A DNA stretch of 64,000 bases from Psychrobacter sp. JB385 (GCF_900163785.1 NZ_FUKN01000014.1:372001-436000), one strand, 5' to 3'. Shown: positions 45,016-56,880, counted from the stretch's first letter. Notes: generated from the letters alone by a model not told the origin. Translations and numbers: made by a program.

Positions 45016-45050
45016 AAAAACCGCTCCATCATGTGATGCAGCGGTTTTTT
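45016..45050 (+). terminator. Bidirectional terminator between mscS and cytochrome c'
   Basis: AAAAACCGCT, a loop containing a smaller CATCATGTGATG dyad, AGCGGTTTTTT. It lies between two convergent genes. Confidence 0.85.
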
Positions 45051-45069
45051 AGTGATTGTAAAGGAGTAT

Positions 45070-45540
45070 TTAGTTGGCTTTGGCTCGAAACTCTGTATGA
45101 CAAGATTTACAGCTTGCACCCACTTCACCAAAAGCAGGCGCGACATCATCAACACTGGTCGCTGTCTGGGCAGCAGCGTTTAGCTCCGCCGTGGCTTTTT
45201 GAAAGTTGTCAGACTCAGCACTAAAACCATCAGCATTAGACCAAACGGCTTCAGTGGCGTTACCGGCAGCATCTTGGTTTGCAAAGTGACTCCAAGGGGT
45301 TGAAGAATCTTCTGCTAAAAAGGCGGCTTGTTCTTTAAAGACGGCAGCGTCAAACGTATCAGGCGCTTTGACCATATCACCCATGACGCCCATGGCATCA
45401 CCCCAGCTTTTCATGCTGTCTTGACGGGCTTTTACGTCAGTATCGGTTGGGCTGCTACAGGCAGTGAGACCTAAGGCAGCTGCCATCAATGCCATACTCA
45501 TGACAGACTTCAATGATTTGTTGGTATGAACCTGTACCAT
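45070..45540 (-). CDS. Cytochrome c' family lipoprotein
   Basis: 156 residues. The signal has the lipobox LTAC, so the protein is lipid-anchored. The C-terminal heme motif CKSCHTEFRAKAN is the class II cytochrome c (c') arrangement, in which the heme binds near the end of a four-helix bundle. The helices (SMKSWGDAMGVMGDMV, AVFKEQAAFLAED, NFQKATAELNAAAQ) fit. Cytochrome c' often binds nitric oxide and may protect against it. The ATG at 45540 has a GGAG-type ribosome site. Confidence 0.9.
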   Translation of the reverse strand: MVQVHTNKSLKSVMSMALMAAALGLTACSSPTDTDVKARQDSMKSWGDAMGVMGDMVKAPDTFDAAVFKEQAAFLAEDSSTPWSHFANQDAAGNATEAVWSNADGFSAESDNFQKATAELNAAAQTATSVDDVAPAFGEVGASCKSCHTEFRAKAN

Positions 45541-45922
45541 ATAAATTGCTCCTTTAAACTTGACGAATGATAAGCGGGCGATAAAATGCTGGCTTCATGT
45601 CAAAATATTATTATAAAAATGCCATTTAAACTTAATCTAGAAGCGCCATCACTCCTACATCATTTTTCGAAAAAATATAGGTCATTGTAACCATTATTGA
45701 CGCAACAATAGTTAAGATAGTTGTTATATCCTCGTAAAATTTATACCAATGATAGGGTGGTTAGAAGTATTTTGAGCTGACTATATTCGAGATTGCCCAA
45801 GCCATGGAAAAAAATTAGCCATAAAAAAGGCCAGCAATGATGGCTGACCTTTTTTATGTTAAAGATACTGGTGTTGATGATGATTATACAAAGTGGTTTT
45901 TATACCACAGAAAGTGACACGA
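45541..45922. other. Intergenic region with the hemF terminator
   Basis: Besides the terminator at 45823-45855 no gene, repeat or RNA was recognised. The promoter of the cytochrome c' gene should lie in the left part. Confidence 0.35.
45823..45855 (-). terminator. Terminator of ribA-hemF
   Basis: AAAAAAGGCCAGC and GGCTGACCTTTTTT arms around a six-base loop, about 70 bases after the hemF stop. Confidence 0.8.
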
Positions 45923-45923
45923 A

Positions 45924-47605
<1,682 letters not shown>

Positions 47606-48037
47606 TAATGTCCTACATAATCCGATAATTGTGTCGGTAAAGGGTATGTGATCACCACATTAAGACAGCCATGTGATCCGAGACACATTATTTCCAAGAC
47701 ACATGATTATAGTTATAAGGTTAACAGTATAACCTGTTCGTAGAGACAGCGTGCTGATTGTCGTTATGATGAAAACACACAAAGTTCACAAACGACGCAC
47801 GATGATTAAAGCGACAATTAAAAAAAAATGCTATTATGCCATACTATTTTGACGGATACAGTGACAAGTCTTTGTCCTTACATTACTATGTCGTCACTAA
47901 CATCCGATATTGATGCCGATGAATTCAGGCATAATATCAACCATCAGCGTTGACGTATCATAGCTATGATTCATTACTGTCCATGATGGCAGTGTATTTA
48001 TGTTAAAACAGCACAGATAGCACCTTAGTATTCATAA
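47606..48037. other. Intergenic region upstream of ribA and dxs
   Basis: Divergent promoters expected. A+T-rich sections near 47810-47870 could carry them. No RNA element was recognised; I see no FMN riboswitch before ribA. Confidence 0.35.
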
Positions 48038-48118
48038 GCACTTAGAAATACAGGCACTTGGAAGTACAGGCACTTGGAAGTACAGGTACTTAGAAACACA
48101 GGCACTTGAAAGAGGCAC
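48038..48118. repeat. Tandem repeat of a 16-base unit upstream of dxs
   Basis: Four full units and part of a fifth: GCACTTAGAAATACAG, GCACTTGGAAGTACAG (twice), GTACTTAGAAACACAG, then GCACTTGAA. They adjoin with no spacers, so this is not a CRISPR array. They lie about 130-210 bases before dxs. Confidence 0.85.
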
Positions 48119-48248
48119 GTTCCACGTTGTCCGAATAATTATATAGTCAATTACATCAATAATGATGTAGATATTATTGACGTCGCTTAGTCCGCATTAT
48201 GCGCTAAGACAACGTCTTATCAGCAGATTGGTAGGTATCGTACGGTTT

Positions 48249-50306
48249 ATGCAGCAGTCACCTTCTTCCCCACAGTCTCATTCCGTATCTGCGTCAGCGC
48301 TTGATTCTGCTGCCCAGCTGTCGAATTTACAGCAAACTTATACTGTTATTCCGCGTGTGCGTCCTGAAACGCCGCTGCTTGATAGTATCTCTGTTCCCTC
48401 TGATCTCAATGATTTTACAACGGCTCAGTTGATCACGTTGGCTGATGAGCTGCGGCTGTTTTTATTGTATTCAGCAGGACAAAGTGGCGGCCACTTTGGT
48501 GCTAATTTGGGAGTGGTTGAGCTAACCATCGCCTTACATTATTTATTAGACGCACCAAAAGACCAGATCGTTTGGGATGTGGGGCATCAAGCTTATGCGC
48601 ATAAAGTATTAACGGGACGCCGTGATCAAATTGGTACGATTCGCTCAAAAGATGGTTTGACTGCTTTTCCTGAGCGAGCAGAATCCGCTTATGATACGTT
48701 TGGGGTTGGTCATTCATCAACCTCTATCTCAGCGGGGTTGGGCATGAGTCTGGCGCTGCGTTATCAAGGCCGAGCGCAAACCGTTGCTTGTATTATCGGT
48801 GATGGTGCAATGACGGGCGGTATGGCGTTTGAGGCCATGAACGACGCGGTACAGCAAGATGCGGATCTCTTGGTCATCTTGAATGACAACGATATGTCGA
48901 TATCGTGCTCTATTGGCGGTTTTTCACGGCATTTAGCAATGCTTTGGGAGTCGGGTTATCAAGTAGATATCTCTGATACAGGCGAGCCTATCTTATGTCG
49001 TCGCCCCGATATGCAAACGTTTGATCGTCGCAAACGTCATAAAGAGATGCGCGATGTGCCGCAGCTAGAAGACAACTTATTTAAAGCGATTGGCTTTACC
49101 TATTTTGGCCCTTTTGATGGTCATGACATTCCTGAATTGCTGCGCGTCTTATCGATTGCCAAGCAGCTAAAAGGCCCTGTTTTAATTCATATTTATACCA
49201 CTAAAGGCAAAGGGTTTGCGCCAGCTGAGCTGGACCCAGTCGGTTATCATGCGATCAGTAAGTTGCCTGTAGAAGTGCAAACTGACACGAAGAGCAAGAC
49301 TACAGAAGCTTCAAAAGAGACGGCGAAACCTGCTTTGAAATACTCGCAAGTATTTGGGCAGTTTTTGTGTGATAAAGCGGTCACAGATGATAAATTGCTA
49401 GCCATCACGCCTGCGATGGAAGAAGGCTCTGGCATGATCGACTTTGCGCGTCGTTTTCCAGAGCGCTTTTTTGATGTGGCGATTGCTGAGCAGCATGCCG
49501 TCACGTTGGCAGCGGGCATGGCAACACAAGGCGTAAAACCTATTGTAGCGATTTACTCGACGTTTTTGCAGCGCGGGTATGATCAGCTGATTCATGATGT
49601 GGCACTACAAGACTTAAATGTGATGTTTGCCATTGATCGTGCAGGTTTGGTTGGCGAAGATGGCGCAACCCACGCAGGTGTGTTTGATTTAGCGTTCTTA
49701 CGCTGTGTACCTAACATGCTGATTGCAGCGCCAAAAGATGAAAACGAATGCTACCATCTGCTTAACACCTGCTATGAATACCAAGGCTGCACAGCGGTAC
49801 GTTATCCTCGCGGTACGGGTACAGGCGCTGTCATTACTCAGCCAGCACAAACATATAACGTCGGTGAGGCCGTGGTAGAGTCAATCCTTGGTAAGGATAT
49901 GGCGTCCAAAAAGCTGGCGTTATTGGCGTTTGGTACGACAGTGGCAACCGCTCAGCAAGCCGCCCAAAACCTTCTTAGCGAGGATGTATCAGCAGATTGT
50001 CAGGTGCAGGTGGTTAATATGCGCTGGGTAAAACCTCTCGATTCGGCATTGTTAGAGACCTTGTTGGCACAAGGGGTCACGCATATTGCGACATTAGAAG
50101 AGCATGTGATTATGGGCGGCGCGGGCAGTGCGGTGAATGAGTATTTGCTCAATGAGTCGCCTGCTTTTAAACGTCAGCATCCTACTATTTGCAATATTGG
50201 TATCCCTGATCGCTTCATTGCCCACGGCTCACCAGCAGAGCAGCTTGCTGACTGCGGTTTGGACGTTGAAGGCGTGGTGAAACAGCTCAAGCAGCTATTG
50301 TCGTAA
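48249..50306 (+). CDS. dxs: 1-deoxy-D-xylulose-5-phosphate synthase
   Basis: About 685 residues from the ATG at 48249; a TTG at 48177 would add 24 residues. It joins pyruvate and glyceraldehyde 3-phosphate in the MEP isoprenoid pathway, with ThDP. Landmarks are [39 protein letters not shown], the ThDP motif [16 protein letters not shown], and [23 protein letters not shown] in the pyrimidine domain. The N-terminal 50 residues are an unusual Ser/Gln-rich lead. A 16-base tandem repeat lies upstream. Confidence 0.96.
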   Translation: MQQSPSSPQSHSVSASALDSAAQLSNLQQTYTVIPRVRPETPLLDSISVPSDLNDFTTAQLITLADELRLFLLYSAGQSGGHFGANLGVVELTIALHYLLDAPKDQIVWDVGHQAYAHKVLTGRRDQIGTIRSKDGLTAFPERAESAYDTFGVGHSSTSISAGLGMSLALRYQGRAQTVACIIGDGAMTGGMAFEAMNDAVQQDADLLVILNDNDMSISCSIGGFSRHLAMLWESGYQVDISDTGEPILCRRPDMQTFDRRKRHKEMRDVPQLEDNLFKAIGFTYFGPFDGHDIPELLRVLSIAKQLKGPVLIHIYTTKGKGFAPAELDPVGYHAISKLPVEVQTDTKSKTTEASKETAKPALKYSQVFGQFLCDKAVTDDKLLAITPAMEEGSGMIDFARRFPERFFDVAIAEQHAVTLAAGMATQGVKPIVAIYSTFLQRGYDQLIHDVALQDLNVMFAIDRAGLVGEDGATHAGVFDLAFLRCVPNMLIAAPKDENECYHLLNTCYEYQGCTAVRYPRGTGTGAVITQPAQTYNVGEAVVESILGKDMASKKLALLAFGTTVATAQQAAQNLLSEDVSADCQVQVVNMRWVKPLDSALLETLLAQGVTHIATLEEHVIMGGAGSAVNEYLLNESPAFKRQHPTICNIGIPDRFIAHGSPAEQLADCGLDVEGVVKQLKQLLS

Positions 50307-50382
50307 ACCATAGTTTTATTTTCAAGATTTGTCATGCGTATTGAAGCATGAGTTTTAACAGAAAAAAGCTCGATAGAGCAAA

Positions 50383-50412
50383 CACCTGCTAGCCGTAGGT
50401 GCTGACTTTTTT
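50383..50412 (+). terminator. Possible terminator of dxs
   Basis: CACCT, a nine-base loop, AGGTG and, six bases on, a T-run, about 80 bases after the dxs stop. The stem is short. Confidence 0.4.
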
Positions 50413-50492
50413 ACAACTTGCGCTGTGTATGTGACCACCAAAATATTGGCTTGGTTTGCGTCATGGTTTTTTCGTTTTTATCGAACAATTTC

Positions 50493-50663
50493 AGGGCCTG
50501 TCCTCACTCTGAACGAAAGTATCTAAATGAGCCAAAAATGGTTAAATCTTGCTAAACTGTGTCAAATAGCTGGTTAATATCTCGATATTATCTGCGCTAT
50601 TTTCCTTGTTTAGCGTCTATTTATCTCATTTTTATCATCATTTTCAAAATGAGGACAGGCCCT
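50493..50663. mobile_element. MITE-like element with 14-base perfect terminal inverted repeats
   Basis: AGGGCCTGTCCTCA at 50493-50506 and its exact complement at 50650-50663 bound a 171-base, A+T-rich segment with no ORF. Inner sequence also shows weak symmetry (CTCACTCTGAAC against the far end). No clear target duplication was found: the flanks read TTC and AGT. It lies between dxs and suhB. The related autonomous element is not in the window. Confidence 0.65.
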
Positions 50664-50815
50664 AGTATAATGCGATTGTCATTTATAAGTTGTCATTTAT
50701 AAAAGACAGATTTTAAATCGCATAGATGTGGTGTGATGCGGCGGCTGTTTGGCCTGTTGTGGGCACAGAGTTATTCTTATTTTTTATATTCATTCATCAA
50801 GCAAATAGGTTATTT

Positions 50816-51643
50816 ATGGAACCCATGGTCGTCATCGCAGCACGTACTGCTGAAAAAGTTGGTAAAGAAATTTTATATGCGCATCAAAACCGTCATAAAA
50901 TCGAATTAGATATTGAGTCTAAAGGACTTGATGGTCTAGTGACGCGTATCGATCGCTTCAGTGAAGAGCTGACGATTGAAACCCTAAAAGCCAGCTACCC
51001 AAATCATTCATTTTTGGGTGAAGAGTTCGGTATGCAAGAAGGTCGCGGTGAAGACGCCGATTGGTGCTGGATTATTGATCCGTTAGATGGCACTAAGAAC
51101 TTTGTCCATGGTGTACCGCAGTTTTGTGTATCTATCGCAGTACAGCATAAAGGTGTTACGCAGCACGGTGTTGTCTATGATCCAGTTCGTGATGAGATGT
51201 TCTCTGCGAGCCGCGGTAAAGGTGCTCGTCTGAATCAGCGCCGTATCAGCGTGAGCGAACGCAAAACCATCGACGGTGGCTTATTTACGACTGGTCATCC
51301 TTTTGAGCGTAAGCGCAATGGTGAAGTAATCTCTTATGCAAAGCAGCACTTTGAGAGCCTACAAAAAGTTTCTGAAGCGGGCGGTCAAATTCGTCGTTTA
51401 GGTTCAGCGGCGCTTGATTTGTGCTATGTGGCGGCTGGCCGCTTTGACGGTTATTTTGAGATGTCTATCAAGCCTTGGGATATCGCAGCGGGCGAGCTTA
51501 TCGTAACCGAAGCACGCGGTGTGGTGGTCGATCATACTGGCGCGCACAACTCTATGACCTCAGGCTCTATCTTTGCTTGTAATGTCAAATTGTTAAAACC
51601 ATTGATGCAAACGGTCGTTCCTTCGTGGGGCGATGCATTATAA
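50816..51643 (+). CDS. suhB: Inositol-1-monophosphatase SuhB
   Basis: 275 residues from the ATG at 50816 (AGG ribosome site). The frame extends 30 codons upstream over an unlikely stretch. Metal-binding residues are in GEEFGMQE (Glu), WIIDPLDGTKNFVHG (DPLDGT) and KPWDIAAGELIVTEA (Asp). SuhB also acts with Nus factors in rRNA transcription antitermination in E. coli. The remainder is standard (GGQIRRLGSAALDLCYVAAGRFDGYFE). Confidence 0.95.
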   Translation: MEPMVVIAARTAEKVGKEILYAHQNRHKIELDIESKGLDGLVTRIDRFSEELTIETLKASYPNHSFLGEEFGMQEGRGEDADWCWIIDPLDGTKNFVHGVPQFCVSIAVQHKGVTQHGVVYDPVRDEMFSASRGKGARLNQRRISVSERKTIDGGLFTTGHPFERKRNGEVISYAKQHFESLQKVSEAGGQIRRLGSAALDLCYVAAGRFDGYFEMSIKPWDIAAGELIVTEARGVVVDHTGAHNSMTSGSIFACNVKLLKPLMQTVVPSWGDAL

Positions 51644-51690
51644 GTACGAGTGTTTAAGAACGCTGGTATGTGAGTAAAAGCACAACCCCT

Positions 51691-51723
51691 AAAAAGCTGG
51701 TTCCCTATGGCGCCAGCTTTTTT
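51691..51723 (+). terminator. Terminator of suhB, overlapping the end of the wax-ester synthase gene
   Basis: AAAAAGCTGG, a 12-base loop, CCAGCTTTTT and more T. The right arm lies inside the last codons of the convergent gene (coding for KKLAP and the stop). Confidence 0.85.
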
Positions 51724-53132
51724 GTTTTTGTGGTACAGGTGTCTTCAACCGTGATGCCTTGAAACTCAAGCTCTTTACTCATCTTCTCTAACAGCGTCAA
51801 CTCCGCTTCTATCAGTGCCAGCATATCTTGCACATGCGGCAAGGCTTTGCTGCAAGCGGTAATACAAAACTCAATCTTATCCAAATAACTGGCCAACGTG
51901 ATATTCATTGCTTGACCATTGAATACGATAGACGCGGGGTATAACGACTGTAGGCGTGCCCCATTCCAATATAGCGGTTTTTCAGAACCAGGCACGTTGG
52001 AGATGATCAGGTTGAAAGCTTGCTTTTTGGGGAACAGCCCCGTTGCTACGTTAATTCCTTCCCACGCATAAGCAATCACACTGTAGTTGATGACTTGCGC
52101 CTGATTCATACGGCGGAATCGGCGTTTGCCATTGTTCATACTACGGTGGATTAGTTCAATCCTGCGTAGCGGGTTATCCAAATGGGTGCCTAAGTTTGCC
52201 AATACGAATGACAGCTGATTGCCTGCAATGCTGTTGTCAGTACGCAGCGACATGGGCACAAAGGCAATTAAAGGTTTGCTTGGTAGCGCATCCATGGCTA
52301 TCAAATACTGACGGATGGCACCAGCACAGACGGCTAGTACGACATCGTTTTTACTGATTTTTAATCTTTCGGCAATATCGTTGAAACGCTGTATGTCATA
52401 AGATTGTGCCGCAATTCGCCGTGAGGCTGAAATTCGCGTATTCAACACGCTCATTGGGGCATCAAAAGTACCGACGTAACCATCGTCGCCATAATTTTTA
52501 AAGTTGTCGAGCAATTCGGTAAAGACAGGCTTGATGGTAGAGATTTGCTCTTTGATGATGCGCCGTACAGATCGCTTGGCAGGTAGCATGGCGTTGACCT
52601 GATTGCGATGGCGCGTCATCAATGACCAGACAGGCAGCGTCACAGGCTCATCTGGCGATTGCGAGAGAGAGCGTTGTACCAGACGCATGGCGGCAATACC
52701 ATCGACCAGTGAATGATGAATCTTAAAATATAATGCAAATCGCTCAGGGCTATGCTCGTTTTCTGGCTGAATGCCTTCGATGATGTGACATTCCCATAAC
52801 GGCATCGCACGATCTAGCAGACGACCATGCTCTCTTGAAATGTACATGAGCAGCTCGCGAATACGACCAGGACTTGGTAGCGCGACATGATGAAAATGAT
52901 GCTCAATATCAAAATTTTTGTCTTTTTTCCAAAATATCAGATGCTCTAAAACTTGATTAAAAGGAAAGCTTGGTGGCACATCGGACTCTTGCATCTGCTT
53001 GACGAGCTGATAAACAAAATCGCTATCTGCCGATTCTGGTCTTTCAAATAAGAACAAACCACCGACATGCATGGGCTGTTTACGCGACTCAATAAGTAAA
53101 AATAACTGATCAACTGCGGTGAGAAGTCGCAT
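51705..53132 (-). CDS. Wax ester synthase/diacylglycerol acyltransferase (WS/DGAT)
   Basis: 475 residues, bifunctional acyltransferase family. The N-terminal catalytic motif HHSLVDG (about 140) gives the active-site His. Other marks: AVDQLFLLIESRKQPMHVGG at the start, PLWECHIIEG, FVPMSLRTDN, and the C-terminal NLIISNVPGSEKPLYWNGARLQSLYPASI. It makes wax esters and/or triacylglycerol as storage lipid at the membrane. Such genes are typical of Acinetobacter and Psychrobacter. The suhB terminator lies across its last codons. Confidence 0.93.
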   Translation of the reverse strand: MRLLTAVDQLFLLIESRKQPMHVGGLFLFERPESADSDFVYQLVKQMQESDVPPSFPFNQVLEHLIFWKKDKNFDIEHHFHHVALPSPGRIRELLMYISREHGRLLDRAMPLWECHIIEGIQPENEHSPERFALYFKIHHSLVDGIAAMRLVQRSLSQSPDEPVTLPVWSLMTRHRNQVNAMLPAKRSVRRIIKEQISTIKPVFTELLDNFKNYGDDGYVGTFDAPMSVLNTRISASRRIAAQSYDIQRFNDIAERLKISKNDVVLAVCAGAIRQYLIAMDALPSKPLIAFVPMSLRTDNSIAGNQLSFVLANLGTHLDNPLRRIELIHRSMNNGKRRFRRMNQAQVINYSVIAYAWEGINVATGLFPKKQAFNLIISNVPGSEKPLYWNGARLQSLYPASIVFNGQAMNITLASYLDKIEFCITACSKALPHVQDMLALIEAELTLLEKMSKELEFQGITVEDTCTTKTKKLAP

Positions 53133-53301
53133 AATAAATCCTTTTATGATGATAAATTGAGTAAGAAGTGATCATTGATAGTACTTCATTACTCAATCCT
53201 CAAACGGTTATTAAAAAAAGCATCTCGATATAAATGAGCACTATGCCGCTTTTTTATTATTATTTTATAACTACTTTTTTCTCTAGCGCAATAGAGCGAT
53301 T

Positions 53302-54123
53302 CTACTGAAAAAAGTAGCCAGTTTGCGGTGAGCTGGCTGTTGCCATTTTACGCATAGGCATGCGCCCTGCCAAAAAGGCGGCACGGCCTGCCCATATAGC
53401 ATGTTTCATCGCGTGAGCCATCATGACAGGGTTTTGGGCATTGGCAATTGCTGAATTCATCAATACGCCATCACAACCCAGCTCCATGGCTAGCGCTGCA
53501 TCAGACGCTGTACCCACGCCTGCATCAACCAATACTGGCACTTTGGCATTTTCAATAATTAGGCTGAGCGTGTGACGATTGAGCAGACCCAGGCCTGAGC
53601 CAATCAAGCTACCAAGCGGCATAATAGCCACGCAGCCCATGCTCTCTAATTCTTGGGCAACGATAGGGTCATCTGACGTATACACCATGACTTCAAAACC
53701 ATCATCAATCAAAACTTTGGCCGCTTTTAAGGTTTCGGTCACATTGGGGTAAAGGGTCTTTTCGTCGCCCAACACTTCAAGCTTGACCAAATTGTGCCCG
53801 CCCAATAGCTCGCGTGCAAGCTTACAGGTACGAATCGCTGTCTCTGCATCAAAGCAGCCAGCTGTGTTGGGTAAAATGGTGTATTTGTCAGGTGAAATCA
53901 CATCAAGCAAATTGGGCTCATTGCTGTTTTGTCCAATATTGGTGCGACGAATAGCGACGGTCACAATCTCTGCTCCTGATGCAGCAATAGCGTCACCCGT
54001 TTCAGTCATGTCTTTATATTTGCCCGTCCCCACCAACAGTCTAGAAGAGAAGGTACGACTGCCTACAGTAAAGGTATCTTGTAAAAGGGGTGTCGGTTGA
54101 ATAATGCTAGCGTTCTCTGACAT
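53302..54123 (-). CDS. thiG: Thiazole synthase ThiG
   Basis: 273 residues from the ATG at 54123; the frame opens 53 codons earlier over unrelated hydrophobic sequence. It forms the thiazole of thiamine with ThiS-thiocarboxylate, deoxyxylulose phosphate and dehydroglycine. Seen are [42 protein letters not shown], the Schiff-base lysine region [15 protein letters not shown], and [28 protein letters not shown]. Dxs, which makes a substrate, lies 3 kb away; thiS is at 28583. I see no TPP riboswitch upstream. Confidence 0.95.
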   Translation of the reverse strand: MSENASIIQPTPLLQDTFTVGSRTFSSRLLVGTGKYKDMTETGDAIAASGAEIVTVAIRRTNIGQNSNEPNLLDVISPDKYTILPNTAGCFDAETAIRTCKLARELLGGHNLVKLEVLGDEKTLYPNVTETLKAAKVLIDDGFEVMVYTSDDPIVAQELESMGCVAIMPLGSLIGSGLGLLNRHTLSLIIENAKVPVLVDAGVGTASDAALAMELGCDGVLMNSAIANAQNPVMMAHAMKHAIWAGRAAFLAGRMPMRKMATASSPQTGYFFQ

Positions 54124-54456
54124 AACGAAAAATCCTAATAGCGGGCGGGCAAGGTAAAAGACAAACAATATGCCGTCTAAATATGATAAAAATGTGCGCT
54201 GTGGGTAATCATAACCTACTGTTAGAAAAAGGACTACCTGTACCGACGCACTCAACTTATTTTTATCAAATTCAAATAGCATTGACGGTAATTTTTTTGT
54301 GAATATGCTAAAAAAAAGCGGAAAACGAGGGAGTTACAACGCCTTCTATATAAAGTCATACTCATTCAAAACAAAATGCTATTATAACAAACTCATGCAA
54401 TCTTACTTGCACTCTTTTGGGTTAGCCAGCCAAGCACACTGCGTTTGCACTACTTA

Positions 54457-54594
54457 TATAGTTGGGTCGAAATAAAATAGATACGTGAATAGTTGCGTGC
54501 TACTGGTATAAATGTTCTTTACGTGCGGCTAAACAGAGGCTGCGCAACATTTATCTCAGTAGCACTGTATCGGTTTTAGAATAAATCGACTATA
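54457..54594 (-). repeat. Quasi-palindromic intergenic repeat, copy C
   Basis: 138 bases from TATAGTTGGGTCG to AATCGACTATA. Read on the minus strand it begins TATAGTCGATTTATTC and has the core GCAGCCTCTGT. The arms (GATACAGTGCTACTG; CAGTAGCACG) pair over a long stretch. It lies between thiG and gspE. Confidence 0.82.
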
Positions 54595-54648
54595 CGATGC
54601 TTGGACACGATTTTTTCTAAAGTTATTTTCCTTTATCAGGCCGTCTTT

Positions 54649-56184
54649 ATGCTGCAATTACCATACAGTTTCGCAAAACGTCATCAAATCTTGGTCATGC
54701 TGGCAATCGATCCTGAGCTGCCGCCAACGTTGCTGCTGACCAAAGCCACGCCGTTGTCAGCTATTAATGAAGCGGTGCGCTTTTTACAGCAACAAGGCGT
54801 GCGCGCTGTGCCCACTTACGAAAGTGTCAACGCAGACGACTTCGAAAGGCGCATGAATGCAGCGTACGCTGGTAACACGGGTGAATCACAGCATATTGCT
54901 GCTGGGCTTGAAGATCATCCTGATCTTGATAGTTTGGCAGACAGTGTCCCTGAGACTGAAGACTTGATGGATCAGCAAGACGATGCGCCTATTATTCGCC
55001 TCATCAATGCGCTGTTGTCTGAAGCCATACGTTTGAGTGCCTCAGACATTCATATCGAAACTTTTGAGAAGCGCTTGGTGGTACGTTTTCGTGTCGATGG
55101 GGAGTTAAAAGAAATCATCACCCCAAAACGCCAACTGGCACCTTTATTGGTTTCTCGTATCAAAGTCATGGCCCGACTCGACATCGCTGAAAAGCGCGTA
55201 CCGCAAGATGGGCGCATCAGTTTGAGATTGGCTGGGCGTGAGGTCGATGTGCGAGTCTCTACACTGCCGTCAAGCTTTGGTGAGCGAGTCGTGATGCGTT
55301 TATTAGACAAGCAAGCAGGCCGTCTCAATATGACCTATTTGGGATTATCTGATAATGACTATAGTGAGCTTAAACGTTTGATTCATCGTCCACATGGCAT
55401 CATTTTGGTGACAGGGCCGACAGGCTCAGGCAAAACCACGACGCTTTATTCGGCATTGACGGATTTAAACGATCAAACCCGTAATATCTTGACCGCTGAA
55501 GATCCAATCGAGTTTCAGCTTGATGGTATCGGGCAAACGCAGGTCAATAATAAAGTCGATATGACCTTTGCCAAAAGTCTGCGCGCGATGCTGCGTCAAG
55601 ATCCAGATGTGGTGATGGTGGGTGAGATTCGTGATCTTGAAACCGCAGAAATCGCCGTACAAGCGTCATTAACAGGACATTTGGTATTATCAACGCTGCA
55701 CACCAATACGGCCATTGGCGCGGTTACTCGCTTGCAGGATATGGGTGTTGAGCCATTTTTATTATCGTCATCCTTGATTGGCGTGGTAGCTCAGCGTTTG
55801 GTGCGTACTTTGTGCTCACACTGTCATGGCTGGCAAGTAGCTGACACGGAGCAAGCCAAATTGTTTACAGAGATTGGTGTGGAGATTCAGAAGGGAGCGG
55901 ATAGCGCTATTCAATTACCCAAACCGATTGGCTGCGATAAATGCAATCAATCAGGTTTTAAAGGGCGTACGGCGATATATGAAGTTGTGCCCATTGATGA
56001 CACGCTACGGCGCATGATTCATAGCAATACCGCTGAGTACGAGCTAGAAGAGTACGCACGTTTGCAGACGCCATCGATTCGTGCTGACGGTCTGCGCAAG
56101 GTCATAGAAGGGCGTACCACATTAGAAGAGGTACTACGAGTGACCAAAGAAAGCGCGCTCACTGATGAGGCGATTATTAGCTAA
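54649..56184 (+). CDS. gspE: Type II secretion ATPase GspE
   Basis: 511 residues from the ATG at 54649 (AGG ribosome site); a TTG at 54601 opens the frame earlier. Hexameric ATPase of the type II secretion system at the inner membrane. Seen are the N-terminal domain, SASDIHIETFEKRLVVRFRVDG, Walker A GPTGSGKTTTLYSAL, the Asp box AEDPIEFQLDGIGQ, RAMLRQDPDVVMVGEIRD and the His box. A zinc motif CSHCHGW...CDKCNQSGF is near the end. It is alone; the other gsp genes are not adjacent. PilB is the main alternative, but motif flavour favours GspE. Confidence 0.9.
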   Translation: MLQLPYSFAKRHQILVMLAIDPELPPTLLLTKATPLSAINEAVRFLQQQGVRAVPTYESVNADDFERRMNAAYAGNTGESQHIAAGLEDHPDLDSLADSVPETEDLMDQQDDAPIIRLINALLSEAIRLSASDIHIETFEKRLVVRFRVDGELKEIITPKRQLAPLLVSRIKVMARLDIAEKRVPQDGRISLRLAGREVDVRVSTLPSSFGERVVMRLLDKQAGRLNMTYLGLSDNDYSELKRLIHRPHGIILVTGPTGSGKTTTLYSALTDLNDQTRNILTAEDPIEFQLDGIGQTQVNNKVDMTFAKSLRAMLRQDPDVVMVGEIRDLETAEIAVQASLTGHLVLSTLHTNTAIGAVTRLQDMGVEPFLLSSSLIGVVAQRLVRTLCSHCHGWQVADTEQAKLFTEIGVEIQKGADSAIQLPKPIGCDKCNQSGFKGRTAIYEVVPIDDTLRRMIHSNTAEYELEEYARLQTPSIRADGLRKVIEGRTTLEEVLRVTKESALTDEAIIS

Positions 56185-56204
56185 TCGAGTTTTCTATGGC
56201 GATA

Positions 56205-56696
56205 TTATTTTATTGCCATACACTCAATCTCAACGCTCGCACCAGCTGCCAGCTCTGAGACGCCAAAGGCAGAACGTGTAGGATAGGGTTTGTCCATCTC
56301 TGCTTTATACACGCTATTGAAATCGTCAAAGTCGTCCATGTCGGTGAGCATTGCCATACATTTGACGATGTCTGACTTTTGATAACCGTATTTTAATAAA
56401 GTGGCATTGATATTGTCTAAGGTTTGTTTGGTTTCAGTTTTGATGCCGCCTTTGATTAACCTACCTTCTTTTAAGCCAATCTGACCAGATAAGTATAAGG
56501 TATTGCCAGCGCGTACCGCCTCTGAAAAAGGATAATCAGTGCTTTCGCCAAGAAAGACAGGGCCAGATTTTGCAGTAGTGGCAGCGGGTATTACTAGGGG
56601 TGCTGCATTGGTCGCCATGGTAAATCCTACGGAACAGGCCGTAATGAGCAACGCCTGAGACAATGTTTTAACCAATAGCTGAGTATTTTTGGACAT
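56205..56696 (-). CDS. RidA-family protein with a signal peptide (probably periplasmic)
   Basis: 163 residues from the ATG at 56696 (AGGAG ribosome site). The first 30 residues (MSKNTQLLVKTLSQALLITA and so on to TMATNAA) are a Sec signal with a likely AxA cleavage. A full Rid domain follows: PFSEAVRAGNTLYLSGQIGL, ETKQTLDNINATLLKYGY, DFNSVYKAEM and the conserved Arg in PYPTRSAFGVSELAAGASVEIECMA. RidA normally deaminates reactive enamines and imines in the cytoplasm, so export is unusual. Convergent with gspE. Confidence 0.88.
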   Translation of the reverse strand: MSKNTQLLVKTLSQALLITACSVGFTMATNAAPLVIPAATTAKSGPVFLGESTDYPFSEAVRAGNTLYLSGQIGLKEGRLIKGGIKTETKQTLDNINATLLKYGYQKSDIVKCMAMLTDMDDFDDFNSVYKAEMDKPYPTRSAFGVSELAAGASVEIECMAIK

Positions 56697-56787
56697 CACT
56701 GTCTCCTGAGTTATTATTTTTTTGATTATCAATATATCCAGCACGCGCTGTCAAGCGATTGGTACATGGTTTTTATAGATATGAAGC

Positions 56788-56819
56788 AAAAGCCTGCTAC
56801 TTATTGGCAGCAGGCTTTG
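56788..56819 (-). terminator. Terminator of the DUF4442 gene
   Basis: AAAGCCTGCT and AGCAGGCTTT with a ten-base loop, about 60 bases after the stop. The T-run on the minus strand is short. Confidence 0.6.
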
Positions 56820-56880
56820 TTATTAATGGTTTGAATTATCGGCTGACGCATGGAGTCGCTATTACAATCAGTAGCGATTT

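Noticed and set aside
48038..48118. Repeats as a CRISPR array
   Set aside because: The units adjoin directly without spacers and are too short; no cas genes are present.
54124..54456. TPP riboswitch upstream of thiG, also looked for before thiS
   Set aside because: No CTGAGA-type core or matching stem was found at either gene.
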